Origin: Conexibacter stalactiti
GTDB taxonomy: Bacteria; Actinomycetota; Thermoleophilia; Solirubrobacterales; Solirubrobacteraceae
Reading direction: 5' to 3' (one strand)
Assembly (NCBI RefSeq): GCF_035967765.1
Contig: NZ_JAYWIT010000018.1
DNA length: 64,000 nucleotides
A program made the translations under genes and the position numbers. This document shows positions 58,103-64,000 of the stretch, piece after piece. Position 1 is the stretch's first letter. The number at the start of each line of letters is the position of its first letter. Under the pieces are notes generated by a model. It was not told the origin of the DNA. It ran no database searches and was given only the letters and a program-made list of their open reading frames with translations.

Positions 58103-58429
58103 ATGGCCGACACGAGCAAAGTCGCGAAGAACCTCGAGCGCTTCGCCCAGGCGATCGCCGCACACGACCGCGAGAACCCCACCCACACCGCCTTCGGGAT
58201 CGGGATGGCGCACTTCGACATCGAGCGACTCGGTTTCGAGGAGGGCGAGGAGATCCTCCCCGGCATCACGATCCAGACCGACAGCGGCACGTCGGGCAAC
58301 TTCCGCGTCCTCTGCGACGGCCAGCACGACAACGAGCTGGAGGAGCAGGAGGAGGACGTCGTCGACGCGGTCGCGACGACCACGGTCGGCGGCGGCGCGA
58401 CCAGCGACCTCGAGCGCCGCAGCGTCTAG
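58103..58429 (+). CDS. Acidic hypothetical protein, 108 aa
   Basis: 108 residues. It has an N-terminal helix (SKVAKNLERFAQAIAAHDRENP), a segment FGIGMAHFDIERLGFEEGEEILPGITIQTDSGTSGNFRVLCDG that looks beta-rich, and a very acidic tail (DNELEEQEEDVVDAV). No family is recognised. It is followed by a terminator hairpin and converges on an ArsR gene. Confidence 0.6.
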   Translation: MADTSKVAKNLERFAQAIAAHDRENPTHTAFGIGMAHFDIERLGFEEGEEILPGITIQTDSGTSGNFRVLCDGQHDNELEEQEEDVVDAVATTTVGGGATSDLERRSV

Positions 58430-58444
58430 CGAAGCCGCGGCGCC

Positions 58445-58471
58445 GCGCCCGCCGTCGGACACGGCGGGCGC
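58445..58471. terminator. Bidirectional terminator hairpin
   Basis: Perfect 11-bp arms GCGCCCGCCGT (58445-58455) and ACGGCGGGCGC (58461-58471) with loop CGGAC lie between convergent genes. Confidence 0.55.
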
Positions 58472-58519
58472 ATCACGCGTGAGCGCGGCCGGTGCCGCGC
58501 CCGCGCGCCCGCCGACGCC

Positions 58520-59110
58520 TCAGTCGTCGAGCGGGAACAGCAGCACGACGGCGGTCGACGTGCGCCCGCCGTTGCCATTGCCGTTCGCTCTCGCGATCCG
58601 GCGGGCGCTGGACAGCTCGACCGCCTCCAGCCTCGCCGCCCACCGCTCCAGCAGCGCGCGCGCCTGTCTGCAACCGCGCTCGTCGAGCCGCAGCGCGCGC
58701 GAGTCGGCACGCGCCTCGACGGCGTCGAAGCCGCCGCGCGCGAGCGCGCCGTGGGCGTCGTCGAGCAGCCGCGCGGCGACCTCTCCGGGCGCGGCGCCGT
58801 CCTCACTGGCGGCGCGGCGGCGGCGCCTGCGGCGGGGCTGGTCGAGCGCGGCGCGGGCGCGGTAGTGGTGCTCGATCGCGCCGCGCCGCTGGGTGCGGGT
58901 CGCCAGCTCGATGAAGCCGAGCTGCTCCAGCCGTCTGACGTGGTAGCTGACGGTCCCGAGCGGGATGTCGAGCTCACTCGACAGCTCGACCGGGCTGGCC
59001 AGCTCACGCGCCTGCAGCAGTTCGAGGATGCGCACCCGCGTGGGGTGCGAGAGCGCCTTGACGACGCGCGCGTCGACGACGTCGGGCGACTCGGGCAGGG
59101 GCTGGTTCAT
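58520..59110 (-). CDS. ArsR-type winged-helix regulator with C-terminal extension
   Basis: 196 residues. The winged helix is at about 12-95: VVKALSHPTRVRILELLQ, LASPVELSSELDIPLGTVSYHVRRLEQLGFIELATRTQRRGAIEHHYRA. No ArsR metal-binding Cys motif is present; there is a single Cys in the extension. A poly-Arg stretch and an extension of about 90 residues (RALRLDERGCRQARALLERWAARLEA) resemble the helical effector part of DUF5937/HTH_20-type regulators. GGAGG precedes the ATG. Confidence 0.83.
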   Translation of the reverse strand: MNQPLPESPDVVDARVVKALSHPTRVRILELLQARELASPVELSSELDIPLGTVSYHVRRLEQLGFIELATRTQRRGAIEHHYRARAALDQPRRRRRRRAASEDGAAPGEVAARLLDDAHGALARGGFDAVEARADSRALRLDERGCRQARALLERWAARLEAVELSSARRIARANGNGNGGRTSTAVVLLFPLDD

Positions 59111-59149
59111 CGGCGACCTCCGCGACGGTTCGCTGCAACCTGGGATGAC

Positions 59150-59199
59150 AGCAGCGGCTGTCGCGCGGTCGCGGGAGCGTACGCGCGACAGCCGCTGCT
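59150..59199. repeat. Large hairpin 1 (perfect 18-bp arms)
   Basis: The arm AGCAGCGGCTGTCGCGCG (59150-59167) is the exact reverse complement of 59182-59199, with a 14-nt loop. Confidence 0.75.
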
Positions 59200-59245
59200 G
59201 CGGGCGGCCTTGGCGAGCTTGCGGCCCGCCAAGGCCGCCCTGCAG
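59198..59245. repeat. Large hairpin 2, abutting hairpin 1
   Basis: The arm CTGCGGGCGGCCTTGGCG (59198-59215) pairs with 59227-59245 with a single bulged T and an 11-nt loop. Confidence 0.75.
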
Positions 59246-59281
59246 TGCTCGTGCACCGTTGTCGCCTTCGCTAGCAAGCGT

Positions 59282-59305
59282 CGGCCGCTGCGGGAGGAGC
59301 GGCCG
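59282..59305. repeat. Hairpin 3
   Basis: CGGCCGCT (59282-59289) and AGCGGCCG (59298-59305) with an 8-nt loop. Confidence 0.55.
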
Positions 59306-59608
59306 GGCCAGCGTGCCGGTGCGCTTGGAAGGGGGCGCGCACAGGACACCGCGACGATCGCTGGGGGATGTGCGATCGCCGGTTCGGGGGCGGACAGGAC
59401 GGCGGCAGCGAGGCTGTCATCGCCGCAAATGCTTCGTCGCGCGGGCGAGCCAATCAAGGCCAAGCGCTGAAAGTTCACTACTGAATGCTGCTGTTCAGAC
59501 GACGGCGATTCAGCCAGCTGAACCAGACAAAGGTTCTTTACCAGTCGAGCATACCGACCGGCGCTCGGCAGCTACTGCACAGGAATGGTGAAGAACAGCA
59601 GATGGTGT

Positions 59609-61216
59609 TCAACGCGCCCGCGCCGGACCACTTGGACCGAGCAGAACCCCAGGATTCAGGATTCCGGCCGGGTCGACAGCCGACTTGGCACCTCGGAGCG
59701 CCTCGGCGAATGGCTCCGGCCGCTGCCGGTCGTACCACGGGCGGTGGTCGCGGCCGACGGCGTGGTGGTGGGTGATCGTGCCGCCGGCCGCCAGGATCGC
59801 CTCGCCGGCGACCTGCTTGATCGCGTCCCAGCGCTCGACCTCCTCCCCGCGCGCGACCGGTGCCACGACGGTGAAGTAGGGCGCCGCGCCGTCGGGGTAG
59901 ACGTGCGTGACGCGACAGGTCACCAGCCCCTCCCCGCACTGCTCGCGCACCGCCGTGCCAACAGCCTCGCGCACGGCGCTGACGAAGCCGTCGAAGCGAT
60001 CCCACGTGATCGCCGTCTCGAACGTCTCCGACAGCACCCCGATCGCGACCAGCACGTCGCGCACGTACGGCGCGCGCAGGAACGCCTCCCGCCAGCTGCC
60101 GACCGCGCCGCCGCGCGCCCCTTCGGCCCGCTCCTCCCACGTCCCGCCGGCCTCGCGGCAGAGCGCAAGCGCGCTCGCCAGCCGTCCGTCGACCGGCTCG
60201 TGGGCAGACTCGAAGCCGAGCACCAGCAGCGCCGCCGAGCCGTCGCCGGCGAACGTCAGCGCCGCCTCACGCGCGTCGATCAGGCGGCAGTTCTCCGGGT
60301 GCAGACCCGACTGCGCGAGCGCGCGCAGCGCCGCGCCGCCCTGCTCGAAGGTCGCGAAGCGCACCGCGCGCCCGGCGCGGTGGACGGGCTTGGGCCGCAC
60401 CCGCAGCCACGCCTCGGTGACGATCCCCAGCGTCCCCTCGGAGCCAAGCAGCAGCCGGTCGGGGCTCGGCCCGGCACCGGAGCCCGGCAGCCGCCGCGAC
60501 TCCCACAGGCCGACCGGCGTGATCGCGCGGACCGACTCGACGAGGTCGTCGACGTGCGTCTGCAACGTCGCGAAATGGCCACCGGCGCGCGTCACGATCC
60601 AGCCGCCGAGCGTCGAGAACTGGAACGACTGCGGGTAGTGGCGCAGCGTCAGCCCGTGCGGCGCCAGCCCCGCCTCCAGCGCCGGCCCGAGAATCCCGCC
60701 CTCGATCCGCGCCGCGCGCGAGACGGGGTCGACCTCCAGCACGCGGTCGAGCGCCGTCAGGTCGAGCGAGACCGCGCCGGCGTACGCGCCGGCGACGCGC
60801 GCCTCGACGCCGCCGACGACGCTCGTGCCGCCGCCGAACGGGATCACGGCCGCGCCGGCGCCGGCCGCCCACTCCAGCACCTGCTCGACCTCGCGCTCGT
60901 CGCGCGGGCGCGCGACGAGGTCGGGCGGATGGTCGAAGCGACCGCGGAAACCGCGCACGACATCGCGGTAGGCGCGACCGTAGGTGTGGCGCACGCGCGT
61001 CGGCAGGTCGTCGGCGAACAGTCCCTCACGCGCGCTCGCGGGCGCGCGCAGGCGCGAATCCGGCAGCACGACGCGCTCCAGCGGCACCGCCGGCTCAGGT
61101 TCCGGCGCGCCGAAGCCAAGGTGCTGCGCGAGGCCGGCGGCGGCCGCGCGCAGCTGGTCGGGCGCGAGCGCCTCGTCCTCCCACCCCCAGCCCCAGTGGT
61201 TGCGCAGCCGCGCCAC
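59609..61216 (-). CDS. FAD-binding oxidase, alkyldihydroxyacetonephosphate synthase-like
   Basis: 535 residues. The PCMH-type FAD domain has PDLVARPRDEREVEQVLEWAAGAGAAVIPFGGGTSVVGGV, PQSFQFSTLGGWIVTRAGGHFATL and LLGSEGTLGIVTEAWLRVRP. The C-terminal domain ends with GGTITHHHAVGRDHRPWY, the His-rich motif of ADHAP synthase. That enzyme makes the ether bond of ether lipids; D-lactate or glycolate oxidase-like roles are the alternative. The GTG start is 6 bp after TAGACT. Confidence 0.88.
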   Translation of the reverse strand: MARLRNHWGWGWEDEALAPDQLRAAAAGLAQHLGFGAPEPEPAVPLERVVLPDSRLRAPASAREGLFADDLPTRVRHTYGRAYRDVVRGFRGRFDHPPDLVARPRDEREVEQVLEWAAGAGAAVIPFGGGTSVVGGVEARVAGAYAGAVSLDLTALDRVLEVDPVSRAARIEGGILGPALEAGLAPHGLTLRHYPQSFQFSTLGGWIVTRAGGHFATLQTHVDDLVESVRAITPVGLWESRRLPGSGAGPSPDRLLLGSEGTLGIVTEAWLRVRPKPVHRAGRAVRFATFEQGGAALRALAQSGLHPENCRLIDAREAALTFAGDGSAALLVLGFESAHEPVDGRLASALALCREAGGTWEERAEGARGGAVGSWREAFLRAPYVRDVLVAIGVLSETFETAITWDRFDGFVSAVREAVGTAVREQCGEGLVTCRVTHVYPDGAAPYFTVVAPVARGEEVERWDAIKQVAGEAILAAGGTITHHHAVGRDHRPWYDRQRPEPFAEALRGAKSAVDPAGILNPGVLLGPSGPARAR

Positions 61217-61222
61217 GACGCG

Positions 61223-61228
61223 AGTCTA
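61223..61228 (-). promoter_or_regulatory. -10 box TAGACT of the FAD oxidase gene, leaderless start
   Basis: On the minus strand TAGACT (61228-61223) is 6 bp before the GTG at 61216. Confidence 0.55.
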
Positions 61229-61289
61229 TGCGGCCGGCGCCGCCCCGCGCACGGGTAACCGCGCGGGCCCGCCGCGCGGCGCGAGCATC

Positions 61290-61295
61290 TAATGT
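61290..61295 (+). promoter_or_regulatory. -10 box TAATGT of the NUDIX gene, leaderless start
   Basis: TAATGT is 7 bp before the GTG at 61303. It decides the start of a frame that is open further upstream. Confidence 0.55.
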
Positions 61296-61302
61296 CCATG
61301 AC

Positions 61303-61950
61303 GTGGCAGCGACCCACGACATGCTCGCCCGCGGTCCCTGGACGCCCGACCGCGTCACCTGCGCCTGGCGCGACGACGCCTTCGTGCCCGCCGCCGCCGA
61401 CACCGCCGCGGCCGACGCGGCGCTGGCCGCGCTGCGCGAGCGCGGCTCCCCGAGCCACGACGGGCTCGCCGCGCGGCTCTCCTCCTTCGAGCAGCGCGAC
61501 GGCGGGCTGCATCTCGAACTGCAGCCGGCGCGCTGGTCGCTGCGGCTGACCGGCAGCACCGACGTGCGCAGCGTCTCGGTCCTCTGCGTCGTGCGCGACG
61601 CCGACGGTCGCTGGCTGGCCGGGCGGCGGGCGGCGTGGCTGGCGTCGTGGACCGGTCGCTGGACGCTCGGCGCCGGCGGCGCGGTCGAGATCGGCGAGTG
61701 TCCGGTCGAGGCGATGACGCGCGAGCTGGAGGAGGAGTGGTCGGTCGTGCCCGAGCGGCTGACGGTCGAGGCGCTGGCGGCGACGCCGAACGGGCTCGCC
61801 TTCCTCGTCGGGCTGGCCTGGCTGCCGCCCGGCGCCGAGGCGGTCCCCGACGACGAGCACGACGCCCACGCCTGGTGGCCGGCGGCGATCGAGCAGTGGC
61901 CCGCCGAGGCCGACGAGACGGTTCGCCGCATGGCGACGCTGCTGGCATGA
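61303..61950 (+). CDS. NUDIX hydrolase
   Basis: 215 residues from the leaderless GTG. The NUDIX box is GAVEIGECPVEAMTRELEEE (G-x5-E-x7-REUxEE), with Trp-Ser after it where Gly is usual. A 90-residue N-terminal region precedes the NUDIX fold and may confer substrate specificity. It cleaves a nucleoside diphosphate linked to another moiety. It is divergent from the FAD oxidase gene. The stop overlaps the DUF3817 start as ATGA. Confidence 0.86.
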   Translation: MAATHDMLARGPWTPDRVTCAWRDDAFVPAAADTAAADAALAALRERGSPSHDGLAARLSSFEQRDGGLHLELQPARWSLRLTGSTDVRSVSVLCVVRDADGRWLAGRRAAWLASWTGRWTLGAGGAVEIGECPVEAMTRELEEEWSVVPERLTVEALAATPNGLAFLVGLAWLPPGAEAVPDDEHDAHAWWPAAIEQWPAEADETVRRMATLLA

Positions 61951-62318
61951 AGGCCGCCCCGGCCGATCCGCTCGCGCGCGTGCGGGCGCGGGAAGAGGCA
62001 CCGAGCCTGCACCGCTTCCCCTCCTTCCGCTTCCTCGAGATCCTGTCGTTCGTCCACTCCGGCGTCTACGCGGGACTGCTCGTGTTCGCGTTCGGCCCCG
62101 AGAACGAGACCGCGACGCTGCTGCTCGGCTGGGCGCACGGCCTGATCTGGATAGCGATGTCGCTGCTCTGCATCGTCGCCGCGCGCCGTCGCACGATCCC
62201 TTTCTGGCTCGCCGTCGTCGTCGCCGTGATCGGCGGGCTCGGCCCCTTCGCGGGCACCGCCGGCTTCCTCTGGGAGCAGCATCGGCGACGCCGAGACAAC
62301 CCTGTTCAAACTTCCTAA
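61947..62318 (+). CDS. DUF3817-type small membrane protein
   Basis: 123 residues with three hydrophobic segments (about 29-50, 57-80 and 85-108) after a polar N-terminus, and a basic tail (EQHRRRRDN). LEILSFVHSGVYAGLLVFAF and GWAHGLIWIAMSLLCIVAA match the DUF3817 pattern of small actinobacterial integral membrane proteins. Function is unknown. It is coupled to the NUDIX gene (ATGA). Confidence 0.72.
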   Translation: MKAAPADPLARVRAREEAPSLHRFPSFRFLEILSFVHSGVYAGLLVFAFGPENETATLLLGWAHGLIWIAMSLLCIVAARRRTIPFWLAVVVAVIGGLGPFAGTAGFLWEQHRRRRDNPVQTS

Positions 62319-62333
62319 GAGGGAACCGATCAC

Positions 62334-64000
62334 GTGGACATGCTCGACGCCGACGAATCGCTATTGTCAGACAACGAGATGTCCGTGGACACGACAGTCC
62401 AGGTGGTCATGCCCCAGATGGGCGATTCGGTGGCGGAAGGTACCGTCCTCGAATGGCACAAGGCTGAGGGCGACTCGATCGAAGCTGACGAAACGCTCGT
62501 CGAGATCTCGACCGACAAGGTCGACGCCGAGGTTCCGGCCCCTACCTCAGGCACCGTCGTGAGAATCTTCGCCGCCGAGGGTGACACCGTCACCGTCGGC
62601 GCAGTGCTCGCCGAGATCGCCCCCGGCGACGGCGCGGCCGCGCCGAGCAACGGGAACGGCGGCGCGCCAGCCGCTGACGCCGCCCCGTCCGGCGAGGCCC
62701 AGGAGATCGAGATCGTCATGCCCCAGATGGGCGAGTCGGTCAACGAGGGCGTCGTGCTCGAATGGCACGTCGAGGCCGGCGGCACGATCGCCGCCGACGA
62801 GACGATCGTCGAGATCTCAACCGACAAGGTCGACGCCGAGGTGCCCGCGCCCGCGTCCGGCACCGTCACCGAACTGCTCGTCGCCGCCGGCGACACCGTC
62901 ACCGTCGGCCAGGTGCTGGCGCGCATGAACGCGACCGGCGCCGGTCCCGCCGCGCCGACCGCGACCGGCGGCGACAGCACGCCCGCCGCCGCCCCCTCCC
63001 CGGGCGCCGCTCCGGGCCAGCTCGACGAGTCCGGCAACGCCTCTCCGATCGCGCGCCGCGCGGCCGCCGCGCTCGGCGTCCCGCTCGACGCCGTCGCCGG
63101 CTCCGGCCGCGCCGGCCGGATCGTCAAGGACGACGTGCTCGCCGCCGCCGAGAACGGTGGCCGCTCGAAGAACGGCACGGCCGCCGCGGCGAAGCCCGCC
63201 GGCGCGACGCTCATCAAGGGCGGCGCGGCGATGCTCGCCAGATACATGGACGAGTCGCGCTCGATCCCGACGGCGACCTCCTTCCGCACGCTCACGACGA
63301 CGACGCTCGACGCCCGCCGCAAGCAGCTGAAGGCCGGCGGCGTGAAGGTCTCGTTCACGCACCTGATCGCCTACGCGATCGCCAGAGCGGGCCACGACCT
63401 GCCGGTGATGGCGCACCATTTCGCCGAGATCGACGGCAAGCCGCATCGCGTCGACGACGGCGGCGTCAACCTCGGCCTCGCCGTCGACGTCGAGAAGAAG
63501 GACGGCAGCCGCACGCTGATGGTCCCGGTCATCAGACAGGCCGACCAGCTCAGCTTCAGAGGCTTCCTCGACGCCTACAACGCGCTCGTCGAGAAGGCGC
63601 GCACGAACACGCTGACCGCCGACGACCTGACCGGCGGCAACGTCACGCTGACGAACCCGGGCGGGATCGGCACCGTCGCCTCCGTGCCGCGGCTGATGAC
63701 CGGCCAGGGCACGATCGTCGCGACCGGCTCGATCGCCTACCCGGTCGGTCTCGGCGCGATCGGCGAGCTGATCGGCGCCGAGAAGGTCATGTCGATGACC
63801 TCGACCTACGACCACCGCATCATCCAGGGCGCTGAGTCCGGCCGCTTCCTGCAGCGGATCGAGCAGCTGCTCCAGGGCGAGAGCGACTTCTACGAGCAGG
63901 TCTTCCAGGACCTCGGCGTCGCGCTGCCGGCGCTGCCGCCGCCGCCCGCGCCCGCCGCGCAGGCCGCCGCGACGCTCGCGGCCGCTCCGGCGGCCGCCCC
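62334..64000 (+). CDS. kgd: Multidomain lipoyl-lipoyl-PSBD-E2 protein, probably an E2-E1 oxoglutarate dehydrogenase fusion (C-terminus outside window)
   Basis: 555 residues are visible, with no stop before the edge. Two lipoyl domains (lipoyl Lys62 and Lys165, both in STDKVDAEVPAP) are followed by a peripheral-subunit-binding domain (about 236-272) and an acyltransferase core (about 290-515) ending YDHRIIQGAESGRFL. That ending, with Gln where most E2s have Asp, and the continuing DFYEQVFQDLGV are as in actinobacterial Kgd/OdhA, where E2 is fused to E1. The GTG at 62334 has GAGGG upstream. The ATG at 62379 is an alternative, because the first 15 codons include several AT-rich ones. Confidence 0.85.
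   Translation, partial: MDMLDADESLLSDNEMSVDTTVQVVMPQMGDSVAEGTVLEWHKAEGDSIEADETLVEISTDKVDAEVPAPTSGTVVRIFAAEGDTVTVGAVLAEIAPGDGAAAPSNGNGGAPAADAAPSGEAQEIEIVMPQMGESVNEGVVLEWHVEAGGTIAADETIVEISTDKVDAEVPAPASGTVTELLVAAGDTVTVGQVLARMNATGAGPAAPTATGGDSTPAAAPSPGAAPGQLDESGNASPIARRAAAALGVPLDAVAGSGRAGRIVKDDVLAAAENGGRSKNGTAAAAKPAGATLIKGGAAMLARYMDESRSIPTATSFRTLTTTTLDARRKQLKAGGVKVSFTHLIAYAIARAGHDLPVMAHHFAEIDGKPHRVDDGGVNLGLAVDVEKKDGSRTLMVPVIRQADQLSFRGFLDAYNALVEKARTNTLTADDLTGGNVTLTNPGGIGTVASVPRLMTGQGTIVATGSIAYPVGLGAIGELIGAEKVMSMTSTYDHRIIQGAESGRFLQRIEQLLQGESDFYEQVFQDLGVALPALPPPPAPAAQAAATLAAAPAAA

Larger units (their letters stand above)
59111..59608. other. 498-bp gene-free spacer with clustered hairpins and an AT-richer half
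   Basis: No convincing coding sequence is seen. The half nearest the ArsR gene (59150-59305) is filled with three large inverted repeats. The other half (59440-59600) is AT-richer and contains TTCAG-CCAG-CTGAA (59508-59525), a possible operator, and probably the distant ArsR promoter on the minus strand. Confidence 0.5.

Noticed and set aside
59107..59478. 123-codon minus-strand frame in the hairpin-rich spacer
   Set aside because: The frame is made largely of the inverted-repeat arms, has no SD or -10 at the right spacing, and shows no domain.

Overview
The window is very GC-rich (roughly 73 percent) chromosomal DNA from an actinobacterium. Gene content, lipobox/DUF4333 lipoproteins, many leaderless starts and an oxoglutarate-dehydrogenase gene of the actinobacterial Kgd/OdhA type all fit the class Thermoleophilia (Solirubrobacterales, Conexibacter-like). 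That placement is inference; no rRNA is present to test it. About 60 protein genes are packed tightly. I found no tRNA or rRNA genes, CRISPR array, insertion sequence, integrase or phage gene. Arginine codon AGA is unexpectedly common for such a GC-rich genome.

Region by region. (1) 1-10.1 kb is a catabolic region. It holds an amidohydrolase, a divergent XRE-cupin regulator, a hydratase / 3-hydroxyacid-dehydrogenase-type / bicupin gene run, and an opposing five-gene operon for an M24 peptidase-like protein, a complete E1alpha-E2-E1beta 2-oxoacid dehydrogenase and a ketopantoate-reductase-like enzyme. (2) 10.2-26.2 kb is mostly core and small genes: dCTP deaminase, citrate synthase, acetyltransferases, two DUF4333 lipoproteins, PfkB kinase, DUF45 metallopeptidase, a large YfhO-type membrane protein, secreted lipase, MetF, two MBL-fold hydrolases (one fused to a SnoaL-like domain) and an M29 aminopeptidase. 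(3) 26.2-33.1 kb holds two secreted phosphate-scavenging enzymes, an alkaline phosphatase with a collagen-like tail and a phytase-like esterase. Each is preceded by a triplet of 11-bp PHO-box-like repeats. They flank an Ada-AlkA fusion plus methylguanine methyltransferase repair operon. (4) 33.2-37.4 kb: queuosine-salvage-type protein, acetyltransferase, exonuclease III, and a TetR/SDR divergent pair whose operator overlaps the promoter. (5) 37.4-46.6 kb is a nine-gene, translationally coupled operon on the minus strand: aldehyde dehydrogenase, IclR, hydantoinase-like amidohydrolase, isochorismatase-like amidase, DUF1185, DUF1989, class II aldolase, CrtI-like FAD oxidoreductase and O-methyltransferase. 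It is a good candidate for an undescribed degradation pathway. (6) 46.9-51.4 kb: pyruvate kinase, a TVP38-type membrane protein, an ABC1/UbiB kinase and an MBL hydrolase. (7) 51.5-57.5 kb: two large paralogous secreted amidases with the same unusual architecture. (8) 57.7-64 kb: VOC protein, ArsR regulator, an unusual hairpin-rich spacer, an ADHAPS-like FAD oxidase, NUDIX, DUF3817, and the start of a giant lipoyl-lipoyl-PSBD-E2 protein that continues beyond the window, probably into a fused E1 domain.

Two signals run through the whole window. A TANNNT -10 box lies 6-10 bp before the start codon of about 20 genes, which therefore look leaderless. In several of them the stop codon of the upstream gene forms the first bases of that -10 box. 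Operon-internal genes instead use ATGA, GTGA or TGA-N-ATG junctions.
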